DNA of 64,000 nt from Candidatus Ozemibacter sibiricus (GTDB lineage: Bacteria; Muiribacteriota; Ozemobacteria; Ozemobacterales; Ozemobacteraceae): NCBI GenBank assembly GCA_003327425.1, contig QOQW01000001.1:400464-464463 (forward strand). The letters run 5' to 3'. Below, in pieces: positions 7,683-16,085 of the stretch; within the stretch, counting starts at the first letter, position 1, and each line of letters opens with the position of its first letter. Both the position numbers and the translations under genes were made by a program. The notes beneath the pieces were generated by a model that did not search any database, was not told the origin of the DNA, and worked only from the letters and a program-made list of their open reading frames with translations.

Positions 7683-9272
7683 TCAGGATGACGAGGTGGT
7701 GGGATCGAGGGGCGGATGGATGGCCTGGGCGGCGGTGACGCGGTTGCGCCCGTTCTCCTTGGACCGGTAGAGTGCCTCGTCGGCGGCCTTGATCAGGGCC
7801 TCCGCTTCGGTGGCGCTGTCGGGATGGACGGAGACCCCGAAGCTGGCGGTGATGCGGATGGTCTTGCCATTGTGTTCGATGACTTCGTGTTCGATCGACT
7901 TGCGGACCCGCTCGGCGACGGCCAGGGCCCCGGCCATGTCGGTCTCGGGGAGGACCAGGGCGAATTCCTCCCCGCCGTAGCGGACCGGCAGATCGTGGGT
8001 GCGCACCGCCTTGCGCATGATGGAGGCGACGCGTTTGAGCACCTCATCGCCGGTCTGGTGGCCGTAGGTGTCGTTCAGCTTCTTGAAGTGATCGATGTCG
8101 ATCATGATCAAGGCGAGATTCCGCTTGAACCGGACCGCACGTTTGAACTCATCGGCCAGGCGCTGCTTGAAATAGCGGTGCAGGTAGAGATGGGTCATGC
8201 CGTCAGTGATGGCCTGCTCGTACAGCTTGGCGTTCTTGACGGCGGCCCCCAGCTGGACGGCGAAGACTTTGATCAAGCGCTGGTCGCGCTCGGTGAAATC
8301 GCCCTGGCTGATCTTTTCCGAGAGGTGCATGAGGCCGAGGAATTCGCCCTGATGGATGATGGGAACGATGATGAAGGTGTTGCCGAAGATGCGGCTGTCG
8401 AGTTCATTGAGGTGCAGGTCGTTCAGGCCATTGGCTGTGCGGATCAGAGGGACTTTGTGCTGCAGCAGGTGGTGGCAGAGGGGGGAATCGGCCAGCGGCA
8501 GGTGCTCGGGCAGATTGGCGGAATCGCCCAGGTGGCTGCACAGCGTGAACCGCTCGGTATCTTCGTCATAGAGCCAGATGCTGCCGCGGGTGACTTCGGA
8601 GATTTCGGAAGTCGCGTTCATGGCCATGTCGAGGAGGGTCTTCAGCTGCAGCTCGGAGGCGATCATCTGGGTGGCCTGGTACAGGATGCTCACCTCCTGG
8701 ATCTTCTCGTCGAGCCGTTTATTGGTCTCGCGCAGCTCGGACAGGAGGAGGAAGTTGTTGATGGCCACCGAGATATTGCGGGAAAGGGTGGTGAGGAAGC
8801 TGGTCTCCTTTTCGGAGAAGGGGCTGCGTTTGAGTTTCTGGCCGACGACCAGCAGGCCGATCAGCTTCTCGCGGACTTTGAGGATGGAGATGCTGTTGAG
8901 GTCGTCGGCGGCGAACTGGGCGATCAGGTGCTTGAGGTACGGGAAATCGGCCGCACTGAAGGTGATGGGATCGGCCAGTTTCTCGAGGGCATCGACTTCT
9001 TCGCGCGTGAGGACGACGCTGGCCTTGCGGGCGGAGAGTTTCCAGGAGCAGCGGAGGGAGAGCTCCCCCGACATGCTGTCATACAGGAAGATGCCGCCCT
9101 TGCTGACGCCGAGGGTGCCTAGGAGCAGGTGCAGGAGCGATTTGAGCTGGGTTTCGAAGCTGGTGACCCGACAGAGTTCTTCCCCGATGTCGCTGAGGGC
9201 TTTCAGGACGTACTCGTACCGAAGAACCTGTTCTTGGTAGGATTGGTCCTGGGGTTGCCTCTCGTCGGCCAT
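7683..9272 (-). CDS. diguanylate cyclase, GAF-GAF-GGDEF
   Basis: The protein has 529 residues and no membrane segment. Two GAF domains occupy about 25-180 and 205-355; a GGDEF domain fills about 360-515. The active-site motif RYGGEEF is intact, and an RxxD inhibitory site (RTHD) sits five residues before it, so product feedback by c-di-GMP is likely. The reaction is 2 GTP to c-di-GMP. The start ATG lies 8 nt after the stop of the STAS gene on the same strand, so the two form an operon under the promoter at 9663-9691. No strong Shine-Dalgarno sequence is seen. A short Ser/Thr/Pro-rich tail ends the protein. Confidence 0.93.
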   Translation of the reverse strand: MADERQPQDQSYQEQVLRYEYVLKALSDIGEELCRVTSFETQLKSLLHLLLGTLGVSKGGIFLYDSMSGELSLRCSWKLSARKASVVLTREEVDALEKLADPITFSAADFPYLKHLIAQFAADDLNSISILKVREKLIGLLVVGQKLKRSPFSEKETSFLTTLSRNISVAINNFLLLSELRETNKRLDEKIQEVSILYQATQMIASELQLKTLLDMAMNATSEISEVTRGSIWLYDEDTERFTLCSHLGDSANLPEHLPLADSPLCHHLLQHKVPLIRTANGLNDLHLNELDSRIFGNTFIIVPIIHQGEFLGLMHLSEKISQGDFTERDQRLIKVFAVQLGAAVKNAKLYEQAITDGMTHLYLHRYFKQRLADEFKRAVRFKRNLALIMIDIDHFKKLNDTYGHQTGDEVLKRVASIMRKAVRTHDLPVRYGGEEFALVLPETDMAGALAVAERVRKSIEHEVIEHNGKTIRITASFGVSVHPDSATEAEALIKAADEALYRSKENGRNRVTAAQAIHPPLDPTTSSS

Positions 9273-9280
9273 CGAAACGA

Positions 9281-9631
9281 TCAGGCTTTATAGGCCTTCA
9301 CCGCGTCGGCTTCGGCATCGAACGCCTGGGCGAACTGCAACAGGCCCATCATCTCGAAGGTCTTGCGGTTGGTGGGGGTCAGATTGGTGAAGGCCAGGGC
9401 TCCCCCGGCTTCTTCGATGGCTTCGATGACGCCGATCAGGATCGAGATGCCGATGCTGTTGATCAACGGGGATTGTTCCAGGTTGATGACGATCTTCTTG
9501 ATCCCTTTGCCCAGGCTGTCCGAGCAGATGGTGTCGACCTGCTCCGCGCCAAGGTCGTTGAGATAGCCCTTGGTCCGGATGATCAGGACAGGCCCATCGA
9601 CCTGGTGAACCAGTGAGAATTCCTCTGCCAT
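9281..9631 (-). CDS. STAS-domain protein (anti-sigma factor antagonist-like)
   Basis: The protein has 116 residues and is a single STAS domain of the SpoIIAA/RsbV type: VDGPVLIIRTKGYLND for strand 1, INLEQSPLINSIGISILIG around the phosphorylation loop, and LTPTNRKTFEMMGL near the end. The Ser in INSIG aligns with the serine phosphorylated in SpoIIAA, although the DSSG consensus is altered to NSIG. It would be a substrate for the SpoIIE-type phosphatases encoded here and for an RsbW-like kinase not present in the window. AGGAG lies 5 nt before ATG 9631. It is the first gene of the unit with the diguanylate cyclase. Confidence 0.85.
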   Translation of the reverse strand: MAEEFSLVHQVDGPVLIIRTKGYLNDLGAEQVDTICSDSLGKGIKKIVINLEQSPLINSIGISILIGVIEAIEEAGGALAFTNLTPTNRKTFEMMGLLQFAQAFDAEADAVKAYKA

Positions 9632-9662
9632 ATTGGCTCCTGCTGACCCCGAAATGATCTCA

Positions 9663-9691
9663 ATCCTATCAGATGTGCGGCGCCATTGCAA
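9663..9691 (-). promoter_or_regulatory. promoter of STAS-diguanylate cyclase unit
   Basis: Minus strand TTGCAA (9691-9686), 17-bp spacer, TAGGAT (9668-9663), with a TGA extension to the -10. It gives a leader of about 25 nt before ATG 9631. Confidence 0.65.
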
Positions 9692-9781
9692 CGCAGTCGG
9701 ATCGTGCCCGAGAGGCAGATCCGGTGTGAGCTTACCACAAATCCCAGGGGGAGACAACCGGAATCGCGCGAGGAATTTTCC

Positions 9782-9809
9782 TTGCCTTTTTTCCGATTTT
9801 CGATATTTT
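9782..9809 (+). promoter_or_regulatory. candidate promoter of membrane protein gene, very short leader
   Basis: TTGCCT (9782-9787) and TATTTT (9804-9809) are 16 bp apart. The ATG at 9821 follows 11 nt after the -10, so the transcript would have only a few untranslated bases, which agrees with the lack of a ribosome-binding site. Confidence 0.4.
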
Positions 9810-9820
9810 CGTTGACCCTG

Positions 9821-10570
9821 ATGTGGCGTTCCAGGATACAACATGGCGTCCGTTGGGCTGGCCTCCTGGTGGCCGTCCTGCTCCTCGCGCGCTGGGTGGC
9901 CCGAGCCGAGGCCGTGGCAATGCACGGACTGACGCCGGTGGGCCTGAAACTCTGGATCACCCAGCTGCAGTTCGCGGCGACCACGATAAGATGGTACTGG
10001 TGGGGAACCGGCCTGCTCGCCCTTCTGCTCGGATTGGTGGCGGGGCTGCCGTCGGCGATCTTCATTCCGGCCGGGCTGATCCTGCTGCCTCCGTGGGCTG
10101 TTCTGGCCGCTCTTGCGGCGGCCCAGACCGTGGCTTCGGCGGTGGTCTGGGGCATCGTGCGGCGCTTCCAGCTGGCCGATCCCGCCAAAGAGCTGTTCCC
10201 GCCGACCGTGGGCGATTTCGGGGCAGAGAGCATGCGCCTCACCTTCTGGCCTCGGTTGTTCCCTGCCTTCCCGCTGAGATTTCTCGATGCGGTGGCCGCG
10301 GCGCGGATCCCGCCGACCCACTCGCTGGCCATGCACCTGTTGCCGATGGCTCTGGGCAACACCTTGCGGCTGGCCATCCATGTCGGTTGGTTCCATTTCC
10401 TGCTGGCCGTAGTGGTCGATTTCCGGCCGTTCCCCGACTGGGACCTGGGTTGGTTCCTGGCCTTGACCCTGGGTGAATGTCTGGGGTTCCTGCTCCCCGA
10501 AATGCCGGAAGTCGCCCCCGCTCCGGCGCGAGCGCGGCAGATCGTCAGGACCCTGGCCCGGCAGTCCTGA
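9821..10570 (+). CDS. polytopic membrane protein, possibly DedA/TVP38-like
   Basis: The protein has 249 residues and about five hydrophobic segments. The central part (TGLLALLLGLVAGLPSAIF, then IPAGLILLPP) resembles the re-entrant region of VTT-domain (DedA/TVP38/SNARE-associated) proteins, but the similarity is too weak to name a family with confidence. ATG 9821 is the first methionine before the first hydrophobic helix; the frame is open farther upstream, but that part is not hydrophobic and overlaps the divergent promoter region. No Shine-Dalgarno sequence precedes it. The gene stands alone between the divergent STAS unit and the transketolase gene. Confidence 0.6.
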   Translation: MWRSRIQHGVRWAGLLVAVLLLARWVARAEAVAMHGLTPVGLKLWITQLQFAATTIRWYWWGTGLLALLLGLVAGLPSAIFIPAGLILLPPWAVLAALAAAQTVASAVVWGIVRRFQLADPAKELFPPTVGDFGAESMRLTFWPRLFPAFPLRFLDAVAAARIPPTHSLAMHLLPMALGNTLRLAIHVGWFHFLLAVVVDFRPFPDWDLGWFLALTLGECLGFLLPEMPEVAPAPARARQIVRTLARQS

Positions 10571-10657
10571 CCGTTGCCTCAGGACAAGGTTCTCATCTGG
10601 GGGCACCGCTTGGGCAGGGTCAGGGGCGTCCGCCGGGTGGCGTTTCCTTTCCTTGGA

Positions 10658-10666
10658 TGTTATAGT
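10658..10666 (+). promoter_or_regulatory. extended -10 promoter of transketolase gene
   Basis: TGTTATAGT (TGn plus TATAGT) lies 58 bp before ATG 10725. No convincing -35 is seen. Confidence 0.5.
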
Positions 10667-10724
10667 TACGGGCGGTCCGGTGCTTGATCCTGCCCGGCCG
10701 ACCTGCAATGCCTGAGGAGGTTCC

Positions 10725-12587
10725 ATGAGTCGCCAGCCAGCGTTGATTCGCGAATTGAAACACCGGGCGGCCCGCATCCGGTGGATGTCGTTGAAAAGCA
10801 CGGCCCAGGCCGGTTCCGGTCATCCGACGTCCTGCAATTCGGCCGCCGACCTGTTGGCCGCCCTGTTCTTCCATGTCATGCGCTACGATCCCCAGAATCC
10901 TGGCTCGTCAGCCAACGATCGTCTGGTCCTGTCGAAGGGACATGCCGCTCCTGCCCTCTACGCGGCCTGGTGCGAAGCCGGATACCTGACCGAAGAGCAG
11001 GTCTATACCCTGCGGCAGATGAACTCGCCGATCGAAGGGCATCCGATGCCCTATCTGCCCTTCGTCGATGTCGCCACCGGGTCGTTGGGCCAGGGGCTCT
11101 CGGTCGGGCTGGGCATCGCCTTGCATCAGGCCAAGGTGATGAAGAATGACGCCCGCACTTTCGTCCTCTTAGGAGATGGAGAAATGGCCGAAGGCTCGGT
11201 CTGGGAAGCCTTCGCTCTGGCGGCTCACCTGAAGATGGACAACCTGATGGCCATCGTCGACGTCAACCGCCTCGGCCAGAGTCGTGAAACCATGCATGGG
11301 CACGACCTGCGGGCCTATGCGCGCAAGGTGGAGGCCTTCGGGTGGGAAGCCCTGACCTGCAACGGGCATGATTTCGAGGATATCCTGACCGCCTTCCAGC
11401 GTGCGCTCAAAGTCAAGGGAAAACCCGCCTGCATCCTGGCCAAGACGATCAAGGGGTACGGGGTATCGGCCATCGCCGACCTCGACAACTGGCACGGCAA
11501 ACCATTGAAGCCCGGTCCTGAACTGGATAAGGCGCTCGAGGAAGTGGCGGCCGATCTGATGAAAACGCCGCCCAAGCCGTCGATTCCCAAGCCGTCGGCC
11601 ACCCAGGCTCCGCCATTGGCCAGCGAACGGCCCGCCAGCTTCCCCCCGCCGCCCTATGCCCCGGACGCCAAGGTCGCCACCCGCCAGGCCGTGGGCGATG
11701 CCCTCCTGGCCCTGGGCGGGGCCGACTCGCGCATCTGGGTGATCGACGGCGATACCCAGAATTCGACCTATTCGCAGAAATTCGCCGACCGGTACCCCGA
11801 CCGGTTCGTCGAATGCTTCATTGCCGAGCAGAACATGGCCGGTATCGCTGCCGGCCTGGCAGCCCGCGGGCTGATTCCGTTCGGGGTCACTTTCGGCGCC
11901 TTCCTGGCGCGGGCCTTCGACCAGATCCGCATGAGCGCGCTGTCTGGGCTTCCCGTCAAATTCCTGGGAACCCACGCCGGTATTTCGATCGGCGAGGACG
12001 GCCCCTCTCAGATGGCCCTCGAAGACCTCGCCTTCTTCCGCACCCTGCCGAATGGCGCGGTCCTGTACCCCTCGGATGCCGTTTCCGCCTATGGCACCAT
12101 CCTGGCCCTGGCCAGGCACAACGGCCCGGGGTACGTGCGACTGTCACGGCCGGCGACCCCGATTCTGTACCCTGTCGGAGAGCAGTTCCCGCTGGGCGAG
12201 ATCAAGATCATCCATGCCGGGAAAGCCCCCAAACTGACCGTCATTTCGGCGGGAGTCATCATCCATGAAGTTCTGCGGGCGCTGAAGGATCATCCCAACG
12301 CGCATCAGGTCCAGGTGATCGACCTGTACTGCCTCAAGCCCTTCCCGACCGCGCAGGTGGCAGAGGCGGTGGGGGCGACCGGCGGCCGGGTGGTCGTCTT
12401 CGAGGAGCATGCGCCGGCTGGCGGCATCGGCGAGGCAGTGGCCACCGCCCTGGCGGGCAAGATCCGCGAATGGACCCACGTCGCGGTCGATCGCGTGCCC
12501 CGATCCGGGCCCCCCGAAGCCTTGCTGGCGTCGTTCGGCCTTTCGGCCAGCACCATCCGCGAGCGCCTCACCCAACTGCTGGCCTGA
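10725..12587 (+). CDS. tkt: transketolase, single-chain
   Basis: The protein has 620 residues and carries the complete transketolase in one chain: thiamine-diphosphate domain (about 1-280; GDGEMAEGSVWEAF and the Asn in VDVNRLGQS), a Pro-rich linker (about 285-312), pyrimidine-binding domain (about 315-480; EQNMAGIAAGLAARG) and C-terminal domain. It transfers two-carbon units between sugar phosphates in the pentose phosphate pathway. The length and the Pro-rich joint between the halves resemble the shorter vertebrate/archaeal-type enzymes rather than the 660-residue E. coli form; split archaeal enzymes break at this joint. GAGGAGG lies 4 nt before the ATG. It is probably monocistronic. Confidence 0.93.
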   Translation: MSRQPALIRELKHRAARIRWMSLKSTAQAGSGHPTSCNSAADLLAALFFHVMRYDPQNPGSSANDRLVLSKGHAAPALYAAWCEAGYLTEEQVYTLRQMNSPIEGHPMPYLPFVDVATGSLGQGLSVGLGIALHQAKVMKNDARTFVLLGDGEMAEGSVWEAFALAAHLKMDNLMAIVDVNRLGQSRETMHGHDLRAYARKVEAFGWEALTCNGHDFEDILTAFQRALKVKGKPACILAKTIKGYGVSAIADLDNWHGKPLKPGPELDKALEEVAADLMKTPPKPSIPKPSATQAPPLASERPASFPPPPYAPDAKVATRQAVGDALLALGGADSRIWVIDGDTQNSTYSQKFADRYPDRFVECFIAEQNMAGIAAGLAARGLIPFGVTFGAFLARAFDQIRMSALSGLPVKFLGTHAGISIGEDGPSQMALEDLAFFRTLPNGAVLYPSDAVSAYGTILALARHNGPGYVRLSRPATPILYPVGEQFPLGEIKIIHAGKAPKLTVISAGVIIHEVLRALKDHPNAHQVQVIDLYCLKPFPTAQVAEAVGATGGRVVVFEEHAPAGGIGEAVATALAGKIREWTHVAVDRVPRSGPPEALLASFGLSASTIRERLTQLLA

Positions 12588-12606
12588 TCCTCTACCGCCT
12601 TCCAAC

Positions 12607-12645
12607 AGGCTGGGCTCCTGGTCTTGGGGTCCAGCCTCTTTTCTT
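12607..12645 (+). terminator. probable terminator after transketolase
   Basis: AGGCTGG (12607-12613) pairs with CCAGCCT (12631-12637) across a 17-nt loop and is followed by CTTTTCTT. The long loop makes it a moderate candidate. The following 12646-12918 shows no gene. Confidence 0.5.
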
Positions 12646-12918
12646 GGCGCCCCCTGAGAAACGTAGTCAGAAGCTCCTGCCCCATCCTCAGAGTCGGGAA
12701 TTACTCGCCTTTCCTCAAGTTATTGATAGGTCGTTGGGGTACCCCATGAAAGGGCGGCGCCTTCGCCGTCGATGGTCGGCCAGCCATTCGCAAAAAAATG
12801 AGGCAAGGGAAAAGTCTTCTGGCATCCACCCAGATCGGGATGTCGGTGGCGCCGTTGGTCATCGTCTGTGATTGTCTGTCGTTGTCGGCGTGACGATCCT
12901 TCGGAAAATAGCATCAGA

Positions 12919-12995
12919 CGCCGACAAGGGTCATGGATTTGTTTGCCTCCTTACTTCGGGCCGGGGTACCCCCCGGCTCATTTTTTTTCTGGGGC
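12919..12995 (+). repeat. direct repeat copy 1 with leader-like ORF and terminator hairpin
   Basis: This 77-bp unit recurs at 13043-13121 with only small differences near its 3' end. It starts CGCCGACAAGGGTCATGG, contains an AAGGG-preceded ATG (12933) opening a leader-like frame MDLFASLLRAGVP, and ends in a GC hairpin plus T-run. Both copies lie in the 571-bp spacer (12588-13158) between transketolase and uridine kinase, which otherwise holds no gene. Confidence 0.85.
12960..12988 (+). terminator. terminator-like hairpin in repeat copy 1
   Basis: GCCGGGG (12960-12966), 4-nt loop TACC, CCCCGGC (12971-12977), then TCA and eight T residues. This is a classic intrinsic terminator shape. Confidence 0.75.
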
Positions 12996-13042
12996 GAGGC
13001 ATCGGAACGCCGGAAAAAGATTGTCAACAAAACTCGCTTGGG

Positions 13043-13121
13043 CGCCGACAAGGGTCATGGATTTGTTTGCCTCCTTACTTCGGGCCGGGGTACCCTCCCC
13101 GGCTCATTTTTTTCCTGGGGC
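13043..13121 (+). repeat. direct repeat copy 2 with leader-like ORF and terminator hairpin
   Basis: The second copy of the unit at 12919-12995; the first 50 or so bases are identical, including the ATG (13057) and the MDLFASLLRAGVP frame. The hairpin loop is two bases longer than in copy 1 while both stem arms are unchanged. It ends just before the uridine-kinase promoter. Confidence 0.85.
13084..13113 (+). terminator. terminator-like hairpin in repeat copy 2
   Basis: GCCGGGG (13084-13090), loop TACCCT, CCCCGGC (13097-13103), then TCA and seven T residues. Confidence 0.75.
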
Positions 13122-13122
13122 C

Positions 13123-13151
13123 TTCGCGAAATGACGGAAGTATGCTACCAT
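13123..13151 (+). promoter_or_regulatory. extended -10 promoter of uridine kinase gene (leaderless candidate)
   Basis: TTCGCG (13123-13128), 17-bp spacer, TACCAT (13146-13151) with TGC extension. Only 7 nt separate the -10 from ATG 13159, so transcription would begin at or next to the start codon. Confidence 0.5.
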
Positions 13152-13158
13152 CCAGGCC

Positions 13159-13821
13159 ATGTACATCATTGGTATCTCTGGATTGTCCGGTTCGGGGAAA
13201 AGCAGCGTCTCGAAAGCGATCTGGGAATACTTTCCCGGTCAGGTGACCGTGCTCGAGCACGATATGTACTACTATGCCAAGAAAGATCGTCCCCCGATCA
13301 AGAACTACGACCATCCCGACGCCCTCGAGACCTCCCTGTTGATCAGGCACATCAACGAACTCAAAAGCGGGCGCCCGATCGAGCGGCCGATCTATGACTT
13401 CAAGGTCTCGGACCGGCTGCCGCAGACGGTTCGTCTCGAGCCGCGCCCCATCCTCGTCATCGAGGGGCTGTTGATCTTCTGCATTCCGGAGTTGATGCCA
13501 CTGTTCGATCTGCGCATCTACATCGATGTACCGCTCGATCAGGCCATCATCCGCCGCATCAAGCGCGATCACATCGAGCGGGGGCGCTCGGTCCAGAGCA
13601 TCATTCAGCAGTATGAAAGCACCGTGCGGGATGCCGCCATCAATCTGGTGCTGCCTTCCCGCTACCTGGCGGACCTGATCATTCCCCAGGGGTCGAACAA
13701 CCACGTCGCCCTGGAGGTCCTGTTCGGGAGGATCCGCGATCTGCTCGCTTCCGGGGGCAAACCGGCCGGGCTGATCAAGACTCGCCGACGCGGAACCGCG
13801 GCTCCCCCGGCGACGGGCTGA
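13159..13821 (+). CDS. udk: uridine kinase family protein
   Basis: The protein has 220 residues. The P-loop is GISGLSGSGKSSVSKAI; EHDMYYY matches the DxFY motif of uridine kinases, DHPDAL the substrate-lid region, RPIYDF the RPxYDF motif and ILVIEGLLIF the Walker-B strand. RIKRDHIERGRS matches the uridine kinase RRixRDxxeRGRs motif. It would phosphorylate uridine and cytidine in pyrimidine salvage; a phosphoribulokinase-like activity is the main alternative. There is no Shine-Dalgarno sequence before the ATG. The last 25 residues are a basic, probably disordered extension. Confidence 0.85.
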   Translation: MYIIGISGLSGSGKSSVSKAIWEYFPGQVTVLEHDMYYYAKKDRPPIKNYDHPDALETSLLIRHINELKSGRPIERPIYDFKVSDRLPQTVRLEPRPILVIEGLLIFCIPELMPLFDLRIYIDVPLDQAIIRRIKRDHIERGRSVQSIIQQYESTVRDAAINLVLPSRYLADLIIPQGSNNHVALEVLFGRIRDLLASGGKPAGLIKTRRRGTAAPPATG

Positions 13822-13884
13822 CGACGACGCTGACGAGGACGCCGACGAGGAGGCGGCCCAAGCCCGCCGCTTCGCCTGCGTCGT

Positions 13885-14712
13885 CTATTTCCTGAATTCC
13901 CACGGCAGGTCGGTGGGCAAGGGGAAGATGGTGGGGGGCGGCAAGGGGATCCGCTCGAGATCAACGGCTCGCTCGCCCAGCTCGGCGCCCGGGGCGAAGG
14001 TCTCCACCAGGAACCGCCGGATCGTCTCTTTCTCATCAGGTGGCACGTTCTGCCAGTTGCGGGCGATCAGCGCGCGATGGAAATCGGCATTGACGAGCCA
14101 CATTCGGCCCTCGGGGCTCAAGGTGGGAATCCGCTGCAGGATCTTGGCTTCCATGGCCCGCCGGGTGGGTTCATCCCAGACGATGACGCGCTGATCGCGC
14201 AGCCGCAGGGCCATCTCGACCAGTTCGAAGAAGGCGGCGAGCATGCGGCGATCGATGCGCGGCGGTCCCTCCAGGACCGCCTCATTGCCGTCCTGCAGGA
14301 TGCGGCGGACCACCCTGGCCATCGCCAGGTTGGGGAATTTCTGGGTTTCCTCGAGCAGGGAATCGCGGATGATCTGGCGCAGCACTCCCCGATCCTGGGG
14401 TTTGGCGGCCTCGACCTGCTGCCAGATCTTGCGGATTTCTTCCAGGGCGGCCAGCAGATCGCCACGGTGGGCCAGATATTCTTCCATGAGGGCGGCGCGG
14501 GCGGCCTCCTGTTCCCGCTGGGTGAGGGCGATGGCCAGGCCGAACTCCAGGCAGTTCAGGAACGCGTTCTGCTGGCCGACGGTCAGCGGCGGGGAGCCGG
14601 GAACCAGCACTCGCCTGGCTTCCGGGCCGTCGATGGGGTACCAGAACGACGCCGTCGCCCAAGCGGGGGTCACCAACAGGATCACCAGGACGAACATCAG
14701 CCGGCGTGCCAT
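13885..14712 (-). CDS. exported protein of unknown function
   Basis: The protein has 275 residues. A signal peptide is clear (MARRLMFVLVILLVTPAWATA). The mature part is mostly helical and charged with no family motif that I recognise; it contains a conserved-looking segment QQNAFLNCLEFGLAIALTQRE and a proline-rich end (RIPLPPPTIFPLPTDLPWE). AGGAGG precedes the ATG, and a good promoter lies at 14777-14805, so it is transcribed on its own, 124 bp after the PAS-phosphatase gene. It is convergent with udk. Confidence 0.75.
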   Translation of the reverse strand: MARRLMFVLVILLVTPAWATASFWYPIDGPEARRVLVPGSPPLTVGQQNAFLNCLEFGLAIALTQREQEAARAALMEEYLAHRGDLLAALEEIRKIWQQVEAAKPQDRGVLRQIIRDSLLEETQKFPNLAMARVVRRILQDGNEAVLEGPPRIDRRMLAAFFELVEMALRLRDQRVIVWDEPTRRAMEAKILQRIPTLSPEGRMWLVNADFHRALIARNWQNVPPDEKETIRRFLVETFAPGAELGERAVDLERIPLPPPTIFPLPTDLPWEFRK

Positions 14713-14776
14713 ACCGTCCTCCTCGTGGTGCGGGGGGCAGGTCCCGCAAGTCGATCAAGACCAGTGATTCGCTTCA

Positions 14777-14805
14777 AGGATACGATCATTCCCTTGCCCA
14801 GGCAA
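14777..14805 (-). promoter_or_regulatory. promoter of exported-protein gene
   Basis: Minus strand TTGCCT (14805-14800), 17-bp spacer, TATCCT (14782-14777). The spacer edge includes a small TTGCCTGGGCAA inverted repeat overlapping the -35 which could be an operator. Confidence 0.6.
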
Positions 14806-14836
14806 GATGCCGCAGGGCTTCCCGTAGCCACGTTGC

Positions 14837-16072
14837 TCACACCTGCTTGGAGGTCGGAGGCGGGGTGGCGGTGGCGCGCGATGGGGCTTCGAGCGGGGCA
14901 TCGAGCCGGAAGGTGATCAGCGTCTGGTCGTCGGGAGCCGGATAGCGCTGCAGATAGGTGGCAATGACGTCCAGGGGGGTGCCTCCCTGCTTGATCGCCT
15001 CTTCTTCCAGCAGGCGGCCGAGCCAGCCGAAGGGGTGGGCGCCGGGATCGCGCTTGTCCAGCTCGGTGATGCCGTCGCTCGCTAACAGCCAGGTGTCATG
15101 GGGAGCCAGCGCCAATTCCTTTTCATGGTAGGTGGGATCAGGTTGCAGGCCGAGGGGAAAGGAGCTTTCGGTGGAAACGGCCTCCAGGCCTGCGGGACTA
15201 AGGCGGAACAGGCCTTCGTGCCCGGCAGACGCCACCCAGGCGCGGCGGCGGGCCGACTCGAGCCGGACCACCAGGGCGGTCACGAACAAGGTGAAGCGCT
15301 CCTGGATGAACATGGTCAGGCGCTGATTCAGCCGGCTCAGCAAGACCCGCGGCGACAGGGTGGTACGCAGTTCGTCGTAGATGAAGCCGTACATGAGCGG
15401 CACGAACTGGCCGGCCGACAGGCCTTTCCCCATCACGTCGCCGAGCACGAGCCAGCCCCCCTGCGGATCTGGAGAGATCAAGGCGAAATCGCCGCCGACC
15501 ACCTGGCTCTGGCGGTTCCAGAAGCGGGTCGCAATCCCATTGAAGCGGAGGTGGTCGGCGGGCATCAGGGCTTTCTGGATGGTGCGAGCCAGCTCCATCT
15601 GCAGGTCGAGGCGGCTCTGCCGAGCCATCAATTCCTGATTCTGGCGCTGGATGGTCTCGTCCAGCTCGCGACGGGCGGTGATGTCGGAGACGACCATGAC
15701 CGAGCCCACCATTTCCCCGGTCGGCGTGAAGAGGGGGCTGGCGGTGATGGAGAACCAACGATGGCCGACACGCACTTCTTCTCGGAAGGGCCGGTCGTGG
15801 GAATAGCCTTTCAGGACTTCTTCGACCTTCCAGGGGGCCTTATGGCATTTCAGGATGTTTTCCCCTTTCAGCCGGACCATGGCGCTGCCCAGCATCTTTT
15901 CGGCCTGTGGATTCATGTAGAGCACGCGGTTCTCGTGATCGGCGACGACCAGGCCCTCGCCGATCGACCCCAGCAGGTGGTTGGTCCAGGGGATGGCGAA
16001 GAGATCGGACAGGCCGAGCGTGCGGCAGACCTCGGCGGGGAGTGGGGAAGCGGGAGGAGGGGGATTCGCCAC
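14837..16072 (-). CDS. PAS-domain SpoIIE/RsbU-type PP2C phosphatase, cytoplasmic
   Basis: The protein has about 411 residues. A PAS domain occupies roughly 25-145 (GEGLVVADHENRVLYMNPQA), then a short coiled coil, then a SpoIIE-type PP2C domain with motifs QVVGGDFALI, LGDVMGKGLSAG, SDGITELDK and PDDQTLITF. It would dephosphorylate a STAS-type antagonist in response to a PAS-sensed cue. The GTG at 16072 is chosen because AAAGGA stands 8 nt upstream, just after the radC stop; an in-frame ATG at 16102, overlapping radC, lacks a ribosome site. The gene follows radC in the leftward unit. Confidence 0.85.
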   Translation of the reverse strand: MANPPPPASPLPAEVCRTLGLSDLFAIPWTNHLLGSIGEGLVVADHENRVLYMNPQAEKMLGSAMVRLKGENILKCHKAPWKVEEVLKGYSHDRPFREEVRVGHRWFSITASPLFTPTGEMVGSVMVVSDITARRELDETIQRQNQELMARQSRLDLQMELARTIQKALMPADHLRFNGIATRFWNRQSQVVGGDFALISPDPQGGWLVLGDVMGKGLSAGQFVPLMYGFIYDELRTTLSPRVLLSRLNQRLTMFIQERFTLFVTALVVRLESARRRAWVASAGHEGLFRLSPAGLEAVSTESSFPLGLQPDPTYHEKELALAPHDTWLLASDGITELDKRDPGAHPFGWLGRLLEEEAIKQGGTPLDVIATYLQRYPAPDDQTLITFRLDAPLEAPSRATATPPPTSKQV

Positions 16073-16085
16073 GGGCAAATTCCTT

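Noticed and set aside
12919..13121. CRISPR-like repeat pair
   Set aside because: Only two copies, each 77-79 bp, with a terminator hairpin and no cas gene; not a CRISPR array.
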